The notes under the pieces were generated by a model. That model was not told where the DNA came from. It saw only the letters and a program-made list of their open reading frames with translations, and searched no databases. This document shows, in pieces, positions 1 to 6,260 of a DNA stretch of 8,240 nucleotides. Position 1 is the first letter of the stretch, and every line of letters starts with the position of its first letter. The translations under genes and the position numbers were made by a program. Source of the DNA: an uncultured Eubacteriales bacterium (GTDB lineage: Bacteria; Bacillota; Clostridia; Oscillospirales; Acutalibacteraceae); NCBI GenBank assembly GCA_900321515.1, contig ONWI01000206.1, forward strand, positions 1 to 8,240, written 5' to 3'.

Positions 1-178
1 ATCAGTCGCGGCTGCATTTCCGGGGTGAGGGTCCACAGCGATATATTCCAGCGCATGAACGGAATGTGCAGTGCCGCGCCGTTTGCTGCCGGCGGAACAA
101 GGGGAGGCAATTGCAGGTTCGTCTCATACGGGGCTTTGAACGGGTTTATAAGCAGATTTTCAGGATAGAATATAGTTT
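1..178. other. Unassigned left edge; possible partial gene, strand unclear
   Basis: This GC-richer stretch may be the end of a gene that begins outside the window, but I cannot name it. On the + strand, frame 1 is open from the edge to TAG at 166-168, and frame 3 is open to TGA at 207-209, which falls inside the next terminator stem. On the - strand a 58-codon frame (176 down to 3) is also open and has a plausible residue mix, but an in-frame TAA lies directly upstream and its only ATG is near the edge (56-54), with no ribosome site. The + oriented terminator at 179-235 favours a + strand transcript ending here, which would suit the TAG at 166-168. None of the translations matched a family I recognise. 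Confidence 0.25.
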
Positions 179-235
179 AACATGGATATATGCGTTGTCA
201 TTCATTTGAAAGAACGCGTTTATCCATGTTTTTTT
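179..235 (+). terminator. Rho-independent terminator upstream of ruvC
   Basis: A perfect 10-bp stem is formed by AACATGGATA (179-188) and TATCCATGTT (221-230). After one T-T mismatch it continues inward as a 7-bp helix (190-196 with 213-219, including one G-U pair) closing a 16-nt loop. Seven Ts (229-235) follow, as expected for a + strand intrinsic terminator. The opposite strand has only a short T run, so leftward function is unlikely. It separates upstream transcription from the ruvC promoter. Confidence 0.85.
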
Positions 236-281
236 AATAGGAATGCTTTTTAAATGAAAAATACTTTTGGCAAAAAACATA

Positions 282-311
282 TTGAATTTTGTATAAGGCC
301 TGTGCTATAAT
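282..311 (+). promoter_or_regulatory. Sigma-A type promoter of the ruvC operon
   Basis: The -10 element TATAAT (306-311) is a full consensus match and is preceded by TGC (303-305), an extended -10 signature. The best -35 is TTGAAT (282-287), a 4/6 match, with an 18-bp spacer. It sits just after the terminator and about 40 bp before the ruvC start. A weaker alternative is TTGGCA (267-272) with TATAAG (292-297) at 19 bp. No Gram-positive LexA box (GAAC-N4-GTTC) was seen nearby, so SOS control is not evident. Confidence 0.75.
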
Positions 312-352
312 ATTATGAATTATATAAAACCGACTGCAAGGAGGGTGCAATT

Positions 353-865
353 ATGATAATAATGGGCATTGACCCGGGATACGCCCTGGTCGGATTCGGC
401 ATAGTCAGATATGATCCGCCAAGATTTCTCCCTGTGGAATACGGCTCCATCACAACCAAGCCGGATGCCCCGTTTGAACGCCGTCTGGAAACCATATTCA
501 TGCGCACGCTCGAGCTTATCGACAAGCGCAAGCCCGAAGCCATCGCCATCGAGCGGCTGTATTATACCAACAACGCAAAGACGGTCATCGGCGTGGCGGA
601 GGCGCGCGGGGTAATACTTCTGGCGGCACAGATCAAAGGCATACCCATCTTTGAATACACTCCGCTTCAGGTCAAGCAGGCGGTCACCGGCTACGGTCAG
701 GCGTTGAAGCCACAGATGCAGGAAATGACCCGCCGTCTGCTCTGCCTCAAGGAAATTCCCAAACCCGACGACACCGCCGACGCGCTTGCCATAGCCATCT
801 GCCACGGTCAGAACTGCACCGTAAGCCGGCGGATTCAAAAGACCAATTATCCCCATAAGAACTGA
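353..865 (+). CDS. ruvC: Holliday junction resolvase RuvC
   Basis: RuvC is the dimeric, magnesium-dependent endonuclease that cuts Holliday junctions symmetrically after RuvAB branch migration. The 170-residue length is normal. The RNase H-like catalytic set is visible: Asp7 in MGIDPGYALVGFG, Glu67 in AIERLYY, and Asp140 and Asp143 in DDTADALAIAICH. The segment around 107-122 (VKQAVTGYGQALKPQM) matches the conserved DNA-contacting stretch. ATG353 is chosen because AAGGAGGG (338-345) lies 7 bases upstream. ATG362, three codons in, is possible but too far downstream to be ideal. It is the first gene after the promoter, and ruvA begins 14 bp after its stop, so the two are very likely co-transcribed. 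Nothing essential is missing. Confidence 0.97.
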   Translation: MIIMGIDPGYALVGFGIVRYDPPRFLPVEYGSITTKPDAPFERRLETIFMRTLELIDKRKPEAIAIERLYYTNNAKTVIGVAEARGVILLAAQIKGIPIFEYTPLQVKQAVTGYGQALKPQMQEMTRRLLCLKEIPKPDDTADALAIAICHGQNCTVSRRIQKTNYPHKN

Positions 866-879
866 GGTTATACCGTAAA

Positions 880-1485
880 ATGATATACAGTCTTACAGGC
901 AAATATGTCGCAGCAGAACCGAATTTCGTGGTTATAGACTGCGGCGGCGTAGGTTTTCAATGCTTTACTTCAACGTCAACAATGACACGGATGCCGCAGC
1001 AAGGCTCGACGGTGACACTTTACACATTCATGAGCGTCACCGAGAACGCCATAACGCTCTACGGCTTTTCGGAAAAAACCGAACTGAGCTGTTTCAAAAT
1101 GCTTATTTCCGTGTCGGGCATAGGTCCCAAGGCTGCAATAGCCATTCTCTCCGCCCTTTCTCCCGAGGACGTTGCGCTTGCGGTGGGTTCGGGAGATTAC
1201 AAGGCGATTACACGCGCAAACGGAGTCGGACCAAAAATCGCGCAGCGCGTGGTGCTTGAACTGAAGGACAAATTCAAAAGCATGGGCGCGCCTTCCGACC
1301 TTCCAAAAGGCGCACAGGGCGGCGCGGTTTCAGCTTCAAGCAACGCCGCCGCGGCAATCAACGCCCTGATGGTGCTGGGATGTCAGTCCTCCGAAGCCGC
1401 CAAGCTGGTCGCAAAGCTGGACTCCACACTGCCCACAGAAGAAATTATCCGTCTGGCGCTCATAGAAATGGCGAAAGGAATATAA
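880..1485 (+). CDS. ruvA: Holliday junction branch migration protein RuvA
   Basis: RuvA binds the four-way junction as a tetramer or octamer and loads the RuvB motor. The 201-residue length is typical. Residues 1-63 form the OB-fold domain, starting MIYSLTGKYV and ending near YGFSEKTE. Two helix-hairpin-helix motifs follow: SVSGIGPKAAIAIL at about 77-90 and ANGVGPKIAQRVVLELKDK at about 113-131. A Gly/Ala/Ser-rich linker (about 136-153) leads to the C-terminal three-helix RuvB-contact domain (about 154-201). ATG880 follows GAGG (864-867), which overlaps the ruvC stop. The spacing of about 12 is long, so translation may partly depend on coupling to ruvC. The protein appears complete. Confidence 0.97.
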   Translation: MIYSLTGKYVAAEPNFVVIDCGGVGFQCFTSTSTMTRMPQQGSTVTLYTFMSVTENAITLYGFSEKTELSCFKMLISVSGIGPKAAIAILSALSPEDVALAVGSGDYKAITRANGVGPKIAQRVVLELKDKFKSMGAPSDLPKGAQGGAVSASSNAAAAINALMVLGCQSSEAAKLVAKLDSTLPTEEIIRLALIEMAKGI

Positions 1486-1613
1486 GAGCCTGCTTCGCCC
1501 ATATTTTGCCAATTTTGCCTGCGGTTTTGGCAAAAAATATAAATATTTATTCAGGCGGCTTAGTCGGCACACATGGAGATTGGTCAGCAGGCTCCGATGC
1601 GCGGACTAAACCG
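1486..1613 (+). repeat. Inverted repeats in the ruvA-ruvB spacer
   Basis: A perfect 9-bp inverted repeat starts directly after the ruvA stop: GAGCCTGCT (1486-1494) and AGCAGGCTC (1586-1594). A second pair, 1556-1565 and 1604-1613, matches in 9 of 10 positions (CGGCTTAGTC against GACTAAACCG, with one C-A mismatch). The two pairs interleave, so in RNA they are either alternatives or a pseudoknot. No U-tract follows either helix, so a simple terminator is unlikely. I see no convincing coding frame in the spacer. An RNA or regulatory role is inference only. Confidence 0.45.
1503..1550. repeat. TTTTGCC/GGCAAAA cluster and AT-rich palindrome
   Basis: ATTTTGCC occurs twice in tandem (1503-1510 and 1512-1519), and its complement is at 1529-1535 (GGCAAAA). 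Either copy can form a 7-bp hairpin with that single partner. Immediately downstream is a perfect 12-bp palindrome, ATAAATATTTAT (1539-1550). The 13-mer TTTTGGCAAAAAA at 1525-1537 is also present upstream of ruvC at 265-277. It could be an operator, an RNA switch between two hairpins, or chance AT-rich similarity. Confidence 0.4.
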
Positions 1614-1648
1614 GGTTAATTGAAAACCGAAAACGAAAACCAATCATT

Positions 1649-1678
1649 AAGGAGCGCTCAACGCTGAAAAAAAAAGAA
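1649..1678 (+). promoter_or_regulatory. ruvB ribosome-binding region with ambiguous start
   Basis: The only good Shine-Dalgarno before ruvB is AAGGAG (1649-1654). It is 24 bases from ATG1679, which is too far, but 9 bases from an in-frame CTG at 1664-1666. Between them lies a run of nine As (1667-1675). A CTG start would add only five residues (Leu/Met, Lys, Lys, Lys, Glu). Starting at ATG1679 would need the weak AAAGAA next to it. The sequence alone does not settle which is used. Confidence 0.5.
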
Positions 1679-2809
1679 ATGAAAAACAACAAAAATATTA
1701 ACAACGACAGCGAAATCAAATCGGTATCGTTTGATGAAGCCGAAAGCGCATACTTCGATTCGGATGACACCGACTTTGAAAACCGCATCGTTGCGCCGGA
1801 ATACAATCCCGACGACGCGGATACCGAAAATCCCCTGCGCCCGCAGACATTGGACGCCTACATCGGACAGAACACCGTCAAACAGAATCTCTCTGTTTAC
1901 ATCAGCGCGGCGCTTGCCCGTCACGAGAGCCTTGACCACTGTCTGCTCTATGGACCTCCCGGGCTGGGAAAAACCACGCTTGCCGGAATCATAGCGCACG
2001 AAATGGGTGTCGGTCTGCGCATCACATCAGGTCCGGCAATCGAACGTCCCGGAGATCTGGCTGCGCTGCTGAGTTCGCTCAATCCAGGGGACGTGCTGTT
2101 TATCGACGAAATACACCGCCTTTCGCGCACCGTGGAGGAAATCCTCTATCCGGCGATGGAGGACTTTGCCATTGACATTATCACCGGCAAGGGACAGGGC
2201 GCGATGAGCTATCATCTGCCGCTGCCCAGATTCACCCTTGTGGGAGCCACCACGCGCGCCGGACAGCTTTCCGCCCCTCTGCGCGACCGCTTCGGAGTGG
2301 TGCTGCGGCTTGAATTATATACTACCGAACAGCTTGCCGACATAGTGGAACGTTCGGCGGGCATTCTCGGCATAGCCATAGACCGCGACGGCGCGATGGA
2401 ACTCGCCTCCCGTTCGCGCGGAACGCCGCGTATCGCCAATAGACTGCTGCGGCGCGTGCGCGATTTCGCGCAGGTCGTCGGCAACGGGATCATCACCTGC
2501 GACATAGCCCGCATGGCGCTCGACCGTCAGGAAATCGACGAGCTCGGGCTTGACAAGATTGACCGTCTGCTGCTCTCGGGCATAATAAATTATTACGGAG
2601 GCGGCCCCGTCGGTCTGGAAACAATTGCGGCAGCCATCGGCGAGGAAGCGATTACGATTGAGGACGTTTACGAGCCGTATCTCATGCAGATAGGATTTCT
2701 TGCCCGCACACCCCGCGGGCGCTGTGCGACGCGTTCAGCCTACCTGCACCTTGGGCTGACTCCGCCGGAGCAGCCGTCGATTCCTCAGCAGCAGTCGCTC
2801 TTTGACTGA
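1679..2809 (+). CDS. ruvB: Holliday junction DNA helicase RuvB
   Basis: RuvB is the AAA+ hexameric motor that drives branch migration with RuvA. From ATG1679 it has 376 residues, longer than the usual 330-350. Walker A is GPPGLGKTT (92-100), Walker B is FIDEIH (141-146), sensor 1 is GATTR (189-193), the arginine-finger region is LRDRFG (201-206), and sensor 2 is GTPRIANRLLRRVRDFA (248-264). The C-terminal winged helix carries TPRGR (344-348). The conserved core starts near ENRIVAPEY (34-42), so about 33 residues ahead of it are an extra acidic extension. The last residues, QQQSLFD, resemble a beta-clamp-binding motif. The start is uncertain: CTG1664 has the better ribosome site. It is separated from ruvA by 193 bp with repeats, so it may be partly independently controlled. 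Confidence 0.96.
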   Translation: MKNNKNINNDSEIKSVSFDEAESAYFDSDDTDFENRIVAPEYNPDDADTENPLRPQTLDAYIGQNTVKQNLSVYISAALARHESLDHCLLYGPPGLGKTTLAGIIAHEMGVGLRITSGPAIERPGDLAALLSSLNPGDVLFIDEIHRLSRTVEEILYPAMEDFAIDIITGKGQGAMSYHLPLPRFTLVGATTRAGQLSAPLRDRFGVVLRLELYTTEQLADIVERSAGILGIAIDRDGAMELASRSRGTPRIANRLLRRVRDFAQVVGNGIITCDIARMALDRQEIDELGLDKIDRLLLSGIINYYGGGPVGLETIAAAIGEEAITIEDVYEPYLMQIGFLARTPRGRCATRSAYLHLGLTPPEQPSIPQQQSLFD

Positions 2810-2908
2810 GAGCCATCGTATGGATACTCATAATGTGCGCTAATAGCAGCATGAGCAAAAATTTACCGGCGAATCAATCTTTGAATTATTGAAGGGAATG
2901 CATATAAA
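2810..2908 (+). other. Spacer between ruvB and the mutase-like gene
   Basis: This 99-bp gap contains a small CCAT-CGT-ATGG hairpin (2813-2823) with no T run, so I do not call a terminator. The best -35-like element is TTGACT (2802-2807, across the ruvB stop), but the possible -10, CATAAT (2829-2834), is 21 bp away, so a promoter is not supported. GAAGGGA (2891-2897) is the ribosome site of the next gene. Confidence 0.4.
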
Positions 2909-4390
2909 ATGAAAATCAAGAATGACAGATCAGCGTTTTACGGAACATTAGGAGAGACCATAGACATATATCAGGCGGAACACGCCGCGGCCGCGGCATT
3001 TGCCAAGCTGGGAGGATATTCCTCCGCCACCCGCGTCCGCTGCAAAGTAGTTGTAGGTCACGACGACAGTCCCGCAGCCGACATGATGACTTCAGCGGTA
3101 TGCGCGGCGCTCTGCGCTTCGGGAGCGGACGTTATCACACTCGGACTTGTGCCTTCCGGCGCGGTCTCATACCTTACCTGCGTATGCGACGCGATGATGG
3201 GCGTCATGATAACAGGCGGAAGCTACGACAGGAATGTAAGCGGACTCAAATTCTATCAGAAGGACGGCAGACAGGTCACAGGCGAACTCCTTCAGGCAAT
3301 ACACGACGCGACTGACGTGGGCACCTCGGTAAGCTGCAAGTACGCCGGCAGCATCAGTCAAGCGGACCCCGCTGTAATCGGCATGTATAAGCGAAATCTC
3401 GCGGACGCTTCCGGATACACGATGTTTGAGAGTCTCAAGGTCGCCGTGGACTGCACTGGCAGTGCTTGCGCACCTTTCGTGAAATATGTGCTGGAACAGC
3501 TTGGCGCAAGCGTCTCGCTCATGAGCGGCAGCGATACGGACAAGCCGGGTTCTTATTCGTTTGAGAATCCGTCGCTTCTGATAGACTATGTGAGCGACAC
3601 GGAAAGCGACATAGGATTTGCGTTCAGCGCCGACGGCGAAATATGCATCGTAGCCCTCCCCGACGGCAGAGTTCTCGATTCCGAGCGACTTGCCGAGGTA
3701 TTCGGCAGGGTCTACGGCAAGGCCTACAACAATGAGGATATAACTCCCGTAATTATGATAAGCGACAATTGCCACATAGCGCTCGCCCCCTACATCAAAT
3801 CCATGGGAGCGGAAACCAAGACCGTCACCGGCGATTACAGCTATCTCGCCGAGGAATACGCCGCTTTCGATTCGGTTATTATGGCGGTTGACCGCTTCAA
3901 CGGCATCATATTTCCCCGCCGTGCCTATGTTCCGGACGGTCTGATGACCGCCGTAATGCTTCTGAGCTGTATGAACCGCATGGGCATGTCCATCGTCGAG
4001 CTTTCATCGGCAGTTCCAAAGCTCATACGCAGCGCAACCACAGTAATCATTCCGTCAGGGGCATTCATACCCGTTCTCCGAACCACCGATTTAGAGGAGG
4101 AGATCCGCGTCAAGCGCTCATACCTTTCGGGCGACGGACGCGTGCTGATGTACCGTCCTGAGTCCAACAAGGTGGAGATCATCGTGGAGGGCATCAAGGT
4201 GCAGCAGGTCAACAAGGTCATCGAAGAAGTCGAAGCCCTGGTGCGCAAGAATCTCCGCGTACCCGACGGCACGTCAATTTACCGCCGTCCGTCCGAGAAC
4301 AATGAGCCAAAGCCCGCCGCACAACCCGCCGCACAGTCGGAAGTTCAGCCTGCGGAAGGCGAATATGTTGACTTCAAAAAAGAAAGCTGA
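2909..4390 (+). CDS. Degenerate phosphohexomutase-like protein (probable pseudoenzyme, GlmM-related)
   Basis: This 493-residue protein follows the alpha-D-phosphohexomutase fold. GlmM-like landmarks are FYGTLGE (10-16), VVVGHDDSP (47-55), DVITLGLVPSGAVSYLT (74-90) and ADGEICIVALPDGRVLD (241-257). The catalytic sites are not intact. The serine loop (normally SASHNP) reads ITGGSYDRN (101-109), with Gly104 at the serine position. The metal loop (DGDGDR) reads SADGEI (240-245). The sugar loop (GEQSGH type) reads DRFNG (328-332). The phosphate loop (SGTEP) is replaced near RPESNK (416-421). A Pro/Ala/Glu-rich, probably disordered tail follows (about 461-493), with a 12-nt tandem repeat in its DNA. 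ATG2909 has GAAGGGA 11 bases upstream. The frame is long and uninterrupted, and codon use resembles its neighbours, so it is not a decaying pseudogene. Mutase activity is unlikely; the actual role is unknown. Confidence 0.85.
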   Translation: MKIKNDRSAFYGTLGETIDIYQAEHAAAAAFAKLGGYSSATRVRCKVVVGHDDSPAADMMTSAVCAALCASGADVITLGLVPSGAVSYLTCVCDAMMGVMITGGSYDRNVSGLKFYQKDGRQVTGELLQAIHDATDVGTSVSCKYAGSISQADPAVIGMYKRNLADASGYTMFESLKVAVDCTGSACAPFVKYVLEQLGASVSLMSGSDTDKPGSYSFENPSLLIDYVSDTESDIGFAFSADGEICIVALPDGRVLDSERLAEVFGRVYGKAYNNEDITPVIMISDNCHIALAPYIKSMGAETKTVTGDYSYLAEEYAAFDSVIMAVDRFNGIIFPRRAYVPDGLMTAVMLLSCMNRMGMSIVELSSAVPKLIRSATTVIIPSGAFIPVLRTTDLEEEIRVKRSYLSGDGRVLMYRPESNKVEIIVEGIKVQQVNKVIEEVEALVRKNLRVPDGTSIYRRPSENNEPKPAAQPAAQSEVQPAEGEYVDFKKES

Positions 4391-4400
4391 ATAACGTGAT

Positions 4401-5273
4401 ATGAGACATTCTACAGACTGGAAGGATTATGAACTGATAGACGCGTCTTCCGGTGAAAGACTGGAACGCTGGGGCGATATAATTCTCATTCGCCCCGATC
4501 CTCAGATAATCTGGAACACACCCAAAAAAAATCCCCTCTGGCATAAAGCACACGCCCGTTACCACCGTTCATCATCAGGCGGCGGCAAGTGGGAAGTAAT
4601 AAAAAAAATCCCCGACGTCTGGCAGGTCAGATATAAATCGCTTGTCTTCAATATAAAGCCGATGGGCTTCAAGCACACCGGTCTTTTCCCGGAACAGGCG
4701 GTCAACTGGGACGACATGGCTCAAATGATCCGCGCTGCAAACCGTCGGGTAAAGGTGCTGAATCTCTTCGCCTATACCGGCGGGGCGACACTCGCCTGTC
4801 TTTCCGCCGGCGCGGAAGTCTGCCATGTGGACGCTTCCAAGGGCATGACACAGTGGGCGCGTGAAAACGCAGCGTCATCAGGACTTGACAAACTGCCGCA
4901 GCGCTGGATAGTGGACGACTGCATCAAATTCGTACAGCGCGAGATACGCCGAGGCAACCGCTACGACGCTGTCATCATGGATCCTCCAAGCTATGGCAGA
5001 GGTCCCGCCGGCGAGGTCTGGAAGCTGGAGGAACAGGTCTACTCGCTGGTGGAACTCTGCTCGCAGGTACTCACCGAATGCCCGCTTTTTTTCAACATAA
5101 ACAGCTACACCACAGGACTCAGTCCGTCGGTTATGAATTACCTCAACGGCACGATTCTCAAACCGAAATTCGGCGGCATCATCACAGCCGACGAAATAGG
5201 ACTCCCCGTAACCGAAACAGGCCTGATCCTCCCATGCGGAGCGACAGCCTCCTGGCGCACATCTCAGAAATGA
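4401..5273 (+). CDS. Class I SAM-dependent methyltransferase, RlmI/COG1092-like
   Basis: The 290-residue protein has a Rossmann-type methyltransferase domain from about residue 95. Motif I is VLNLFAYTGGAT (119-130), the acidic ribose-binding position is Asp144 in HVDASKG, VDDC (171-174) fits motif III, and motif IV is DPPSYGRG (194-201). KHTGLFPEQAVNW (91-103) resembles the TGFF-DQR stretch of the RlmI group. The N-terminal 90 residues are basic and aromatic and do not look like a standard PUA domain. At the place where RlmI-type m5C enzymes carry a catalytic cysteine, this protein reads NINSYTTGL (232-240), so a 5-methylcytosine product is doubtful. An RNA substrate is likely from family knowledge, but the target is not known. 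It starts 10 bp after the preceding stop with no clear Shine-Dalgarno, which suggests translational coupling. Confidence 0.82.
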   Translation: MRHSTDWKDYELIDASSGERLERWGDIILIRPDPQIIWNTPKKNPLWHKAHARYHRSSSGGGKWEVIKKIPDVWQVRYKSLVFNIKPMGFKHTGLFPEQAVNWDDMAQMIRAANRRVKVLNLFAYTGGATLACLSAGAEVCHVDASKGMTQWARENAASSGLDKLPQRWIVDDCIKFVQREIRRGNRYDAVIMDPPSYGRGPAGEVWKLEEQVYSLVELCSQVLTECPLFFNINSYTTGLSPSVMNYLNGTILKPKFGGIITADEIGLPVTETGLILPCGATASWRTSQK

Positions 5274-5308
5274 GCGGACTCTCTCCACGCCGGGTGAAAG
5301 GAAATAAT

Positions 5309-6205
5309 ATGGAAGAAAAAAACAACATCGCTTCACCCGAATCAGACGGTGAAGGCAGCATTCAGATTTCGCTCCGTGACGTGTATTTTGAATACGAGAG
5401 CACAGACGAATCCCCGCCCAAGGAAGTGCTTCACGGCGTTTCACTCGACATCAGGAAGGGTGAATTCGTGGCGCTGCTCGGGCACAACGGCTCAGGTAAA
5501 TCCACCATTGCCAAGCACATGAACGCCATTCTCCTGCCGAGCGGAGGCAAAGTATATGTGGCGGGAATGGACACATCCCACGAGCAGCTTTTGACCGAAA
5601 TACGCCGCACAGTCGGAATGGTATTCCAGAACCCGGACAATCAGCTTGTCGCCACCATCGTGGAAGAGGACGTCGCCTTCGGTCCGGAAAATCTCGGCGT
5701 GCCGTCGGACGAAATGCGCAGGCTGGTCGATGACTCACTGAAAGCCGTTGGCATGTACGAATACCGCCGTCACGCGCCCCATAAGCTCTCCGGGGGACAG
5801 AAGCAGCGCGTAGCTATAGCGGGAATTATCGCCATGCGTCCAAAGTGCATTGTCTTTGACGAACCGACCGCAATGCTTGACCCAAGAGGACGTCAGGAGG
5901 TCATGGATGCTATAGGCAATCTGGTCAGGAATCTCGGCATTACCGTCGTGCTTATCACGCATTACATGGACGAGGCGGCAAAAGCCGACCGCGTAATAAT
6001 AATCAACGACGGCAGACTTCTCATGGAGGGCAAGCCAAACGAGGTATTCTGCCACATCGACGTTCTCCGCGAACACCACCTCGATGTTCCGCAGGCTACA
6101 GAACTTGCGCAGTTTCTGCATTCTGTGGGCTACGATATACCCGACGACGTACTCACACCCGAAGAATGCGCAAGAGCCATCCTGCGCGCGGCGCAGACGC
6201 ACTGA
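5309..6205 (+). CDS. ecfA1: ECF transporter ATPase EcfA1 (CbiO family)
   Basis: EcfA1 is one of two ABC ATPases that power an energy-coupling factor importer at the inner face of the membrane. In this 298-residue protein Walker A is GHNGSGKST (58-66), the Q-loop Gln107 lies in VFQNPDNQL, the signature is LSGGQKQR (160-167), Walker B is CIVFDEPT (180-187), the D-loop region is MLDPRGR (189-195), and the switch His218 lies in ITHYMDEA. The C-terminal 60 residues form the usual EcfA extension. ATG5309 has AAGGA (5298-5302) 6 bases upstream. An in-frame ATG at 5270 overlaps the previous stop as ATGA but lacks a ribosome site; it would add 13 residues. The first 18 or so residues are an acidic extra ahead of the usual start of the fold. 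Confidence 0.93.
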   Translation: MEEKNNIASPESDGEGSIQISLRDVYFEYESTDESPPKEVLHGVSLDIRKGEFVALLGHNGSGKSTIAKHMNAILLPSGGKVYVAGMDTSHEQLLTEIRRTVGMVFQNPDNQLVATIVEEDVAFGPENLGVPSDEMRRLVDDSLKAVGMYEYRRHAPHKLSGGQKQRVAIAGIIAMRPKCIVFDEPTAMLDPRGRQEVMDAIGNLVRNLGITVVLITHYMDEAAKADRVIIINDGRLLMEGKPNEVFCHIDVLREHHLDVPQATELAQFLHSVGYDIPDDVLTPEECARAILRAAQTH

Positions 6206-6260
6206 AGGAACGCTTTTACAAACCAAACATCCACCAGCCACTAAAAACGGAGATATTTTC

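Noticed and set aside
111..209. TTG-start small ORF preceded by AGGGGAGG (100-107)
   Set aside because: The spacing is only 3 bases, the ORF ends inside the terminator hairpin, and the frame is already open further upstream, so a distinct small gene is not supported.
320..856. 178-codon - strand frame opposite ruvC
   Set aside because: It is antisense to a gene with complete catalytic motifs, and it has no recognisable features of its own.
2802..2834. Promoter for the mutase-like gene (TTGACT and CATAAT)
   Set aside because: The 21-bp spacer is too long and no better -10 lies at 16-18 bp.
3167..3775. 202-codon open frame on the - strand
   Set aside because: It lies wholly inside the mutase-like gene, and that + frame has clear family similarity; this is a shadow of its codon pattern.
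5078..5308. Longer ecfA1 reading frame beginning inside the methyltransferase gene
   Set aside because: It overlaps a well-supported gene by almost 200 bases, adds 77 residues unlike any EcfA, and ATG5309 has the ribosome site.
6084..6260. Longer ecfA2 reading frame beginning inside ecfA1
   Set aside because: The added 59 residues overlap the ecfA1 C-terminus in another frame; ATG6261 has GGAG at proper spacing and starts the fold directly.
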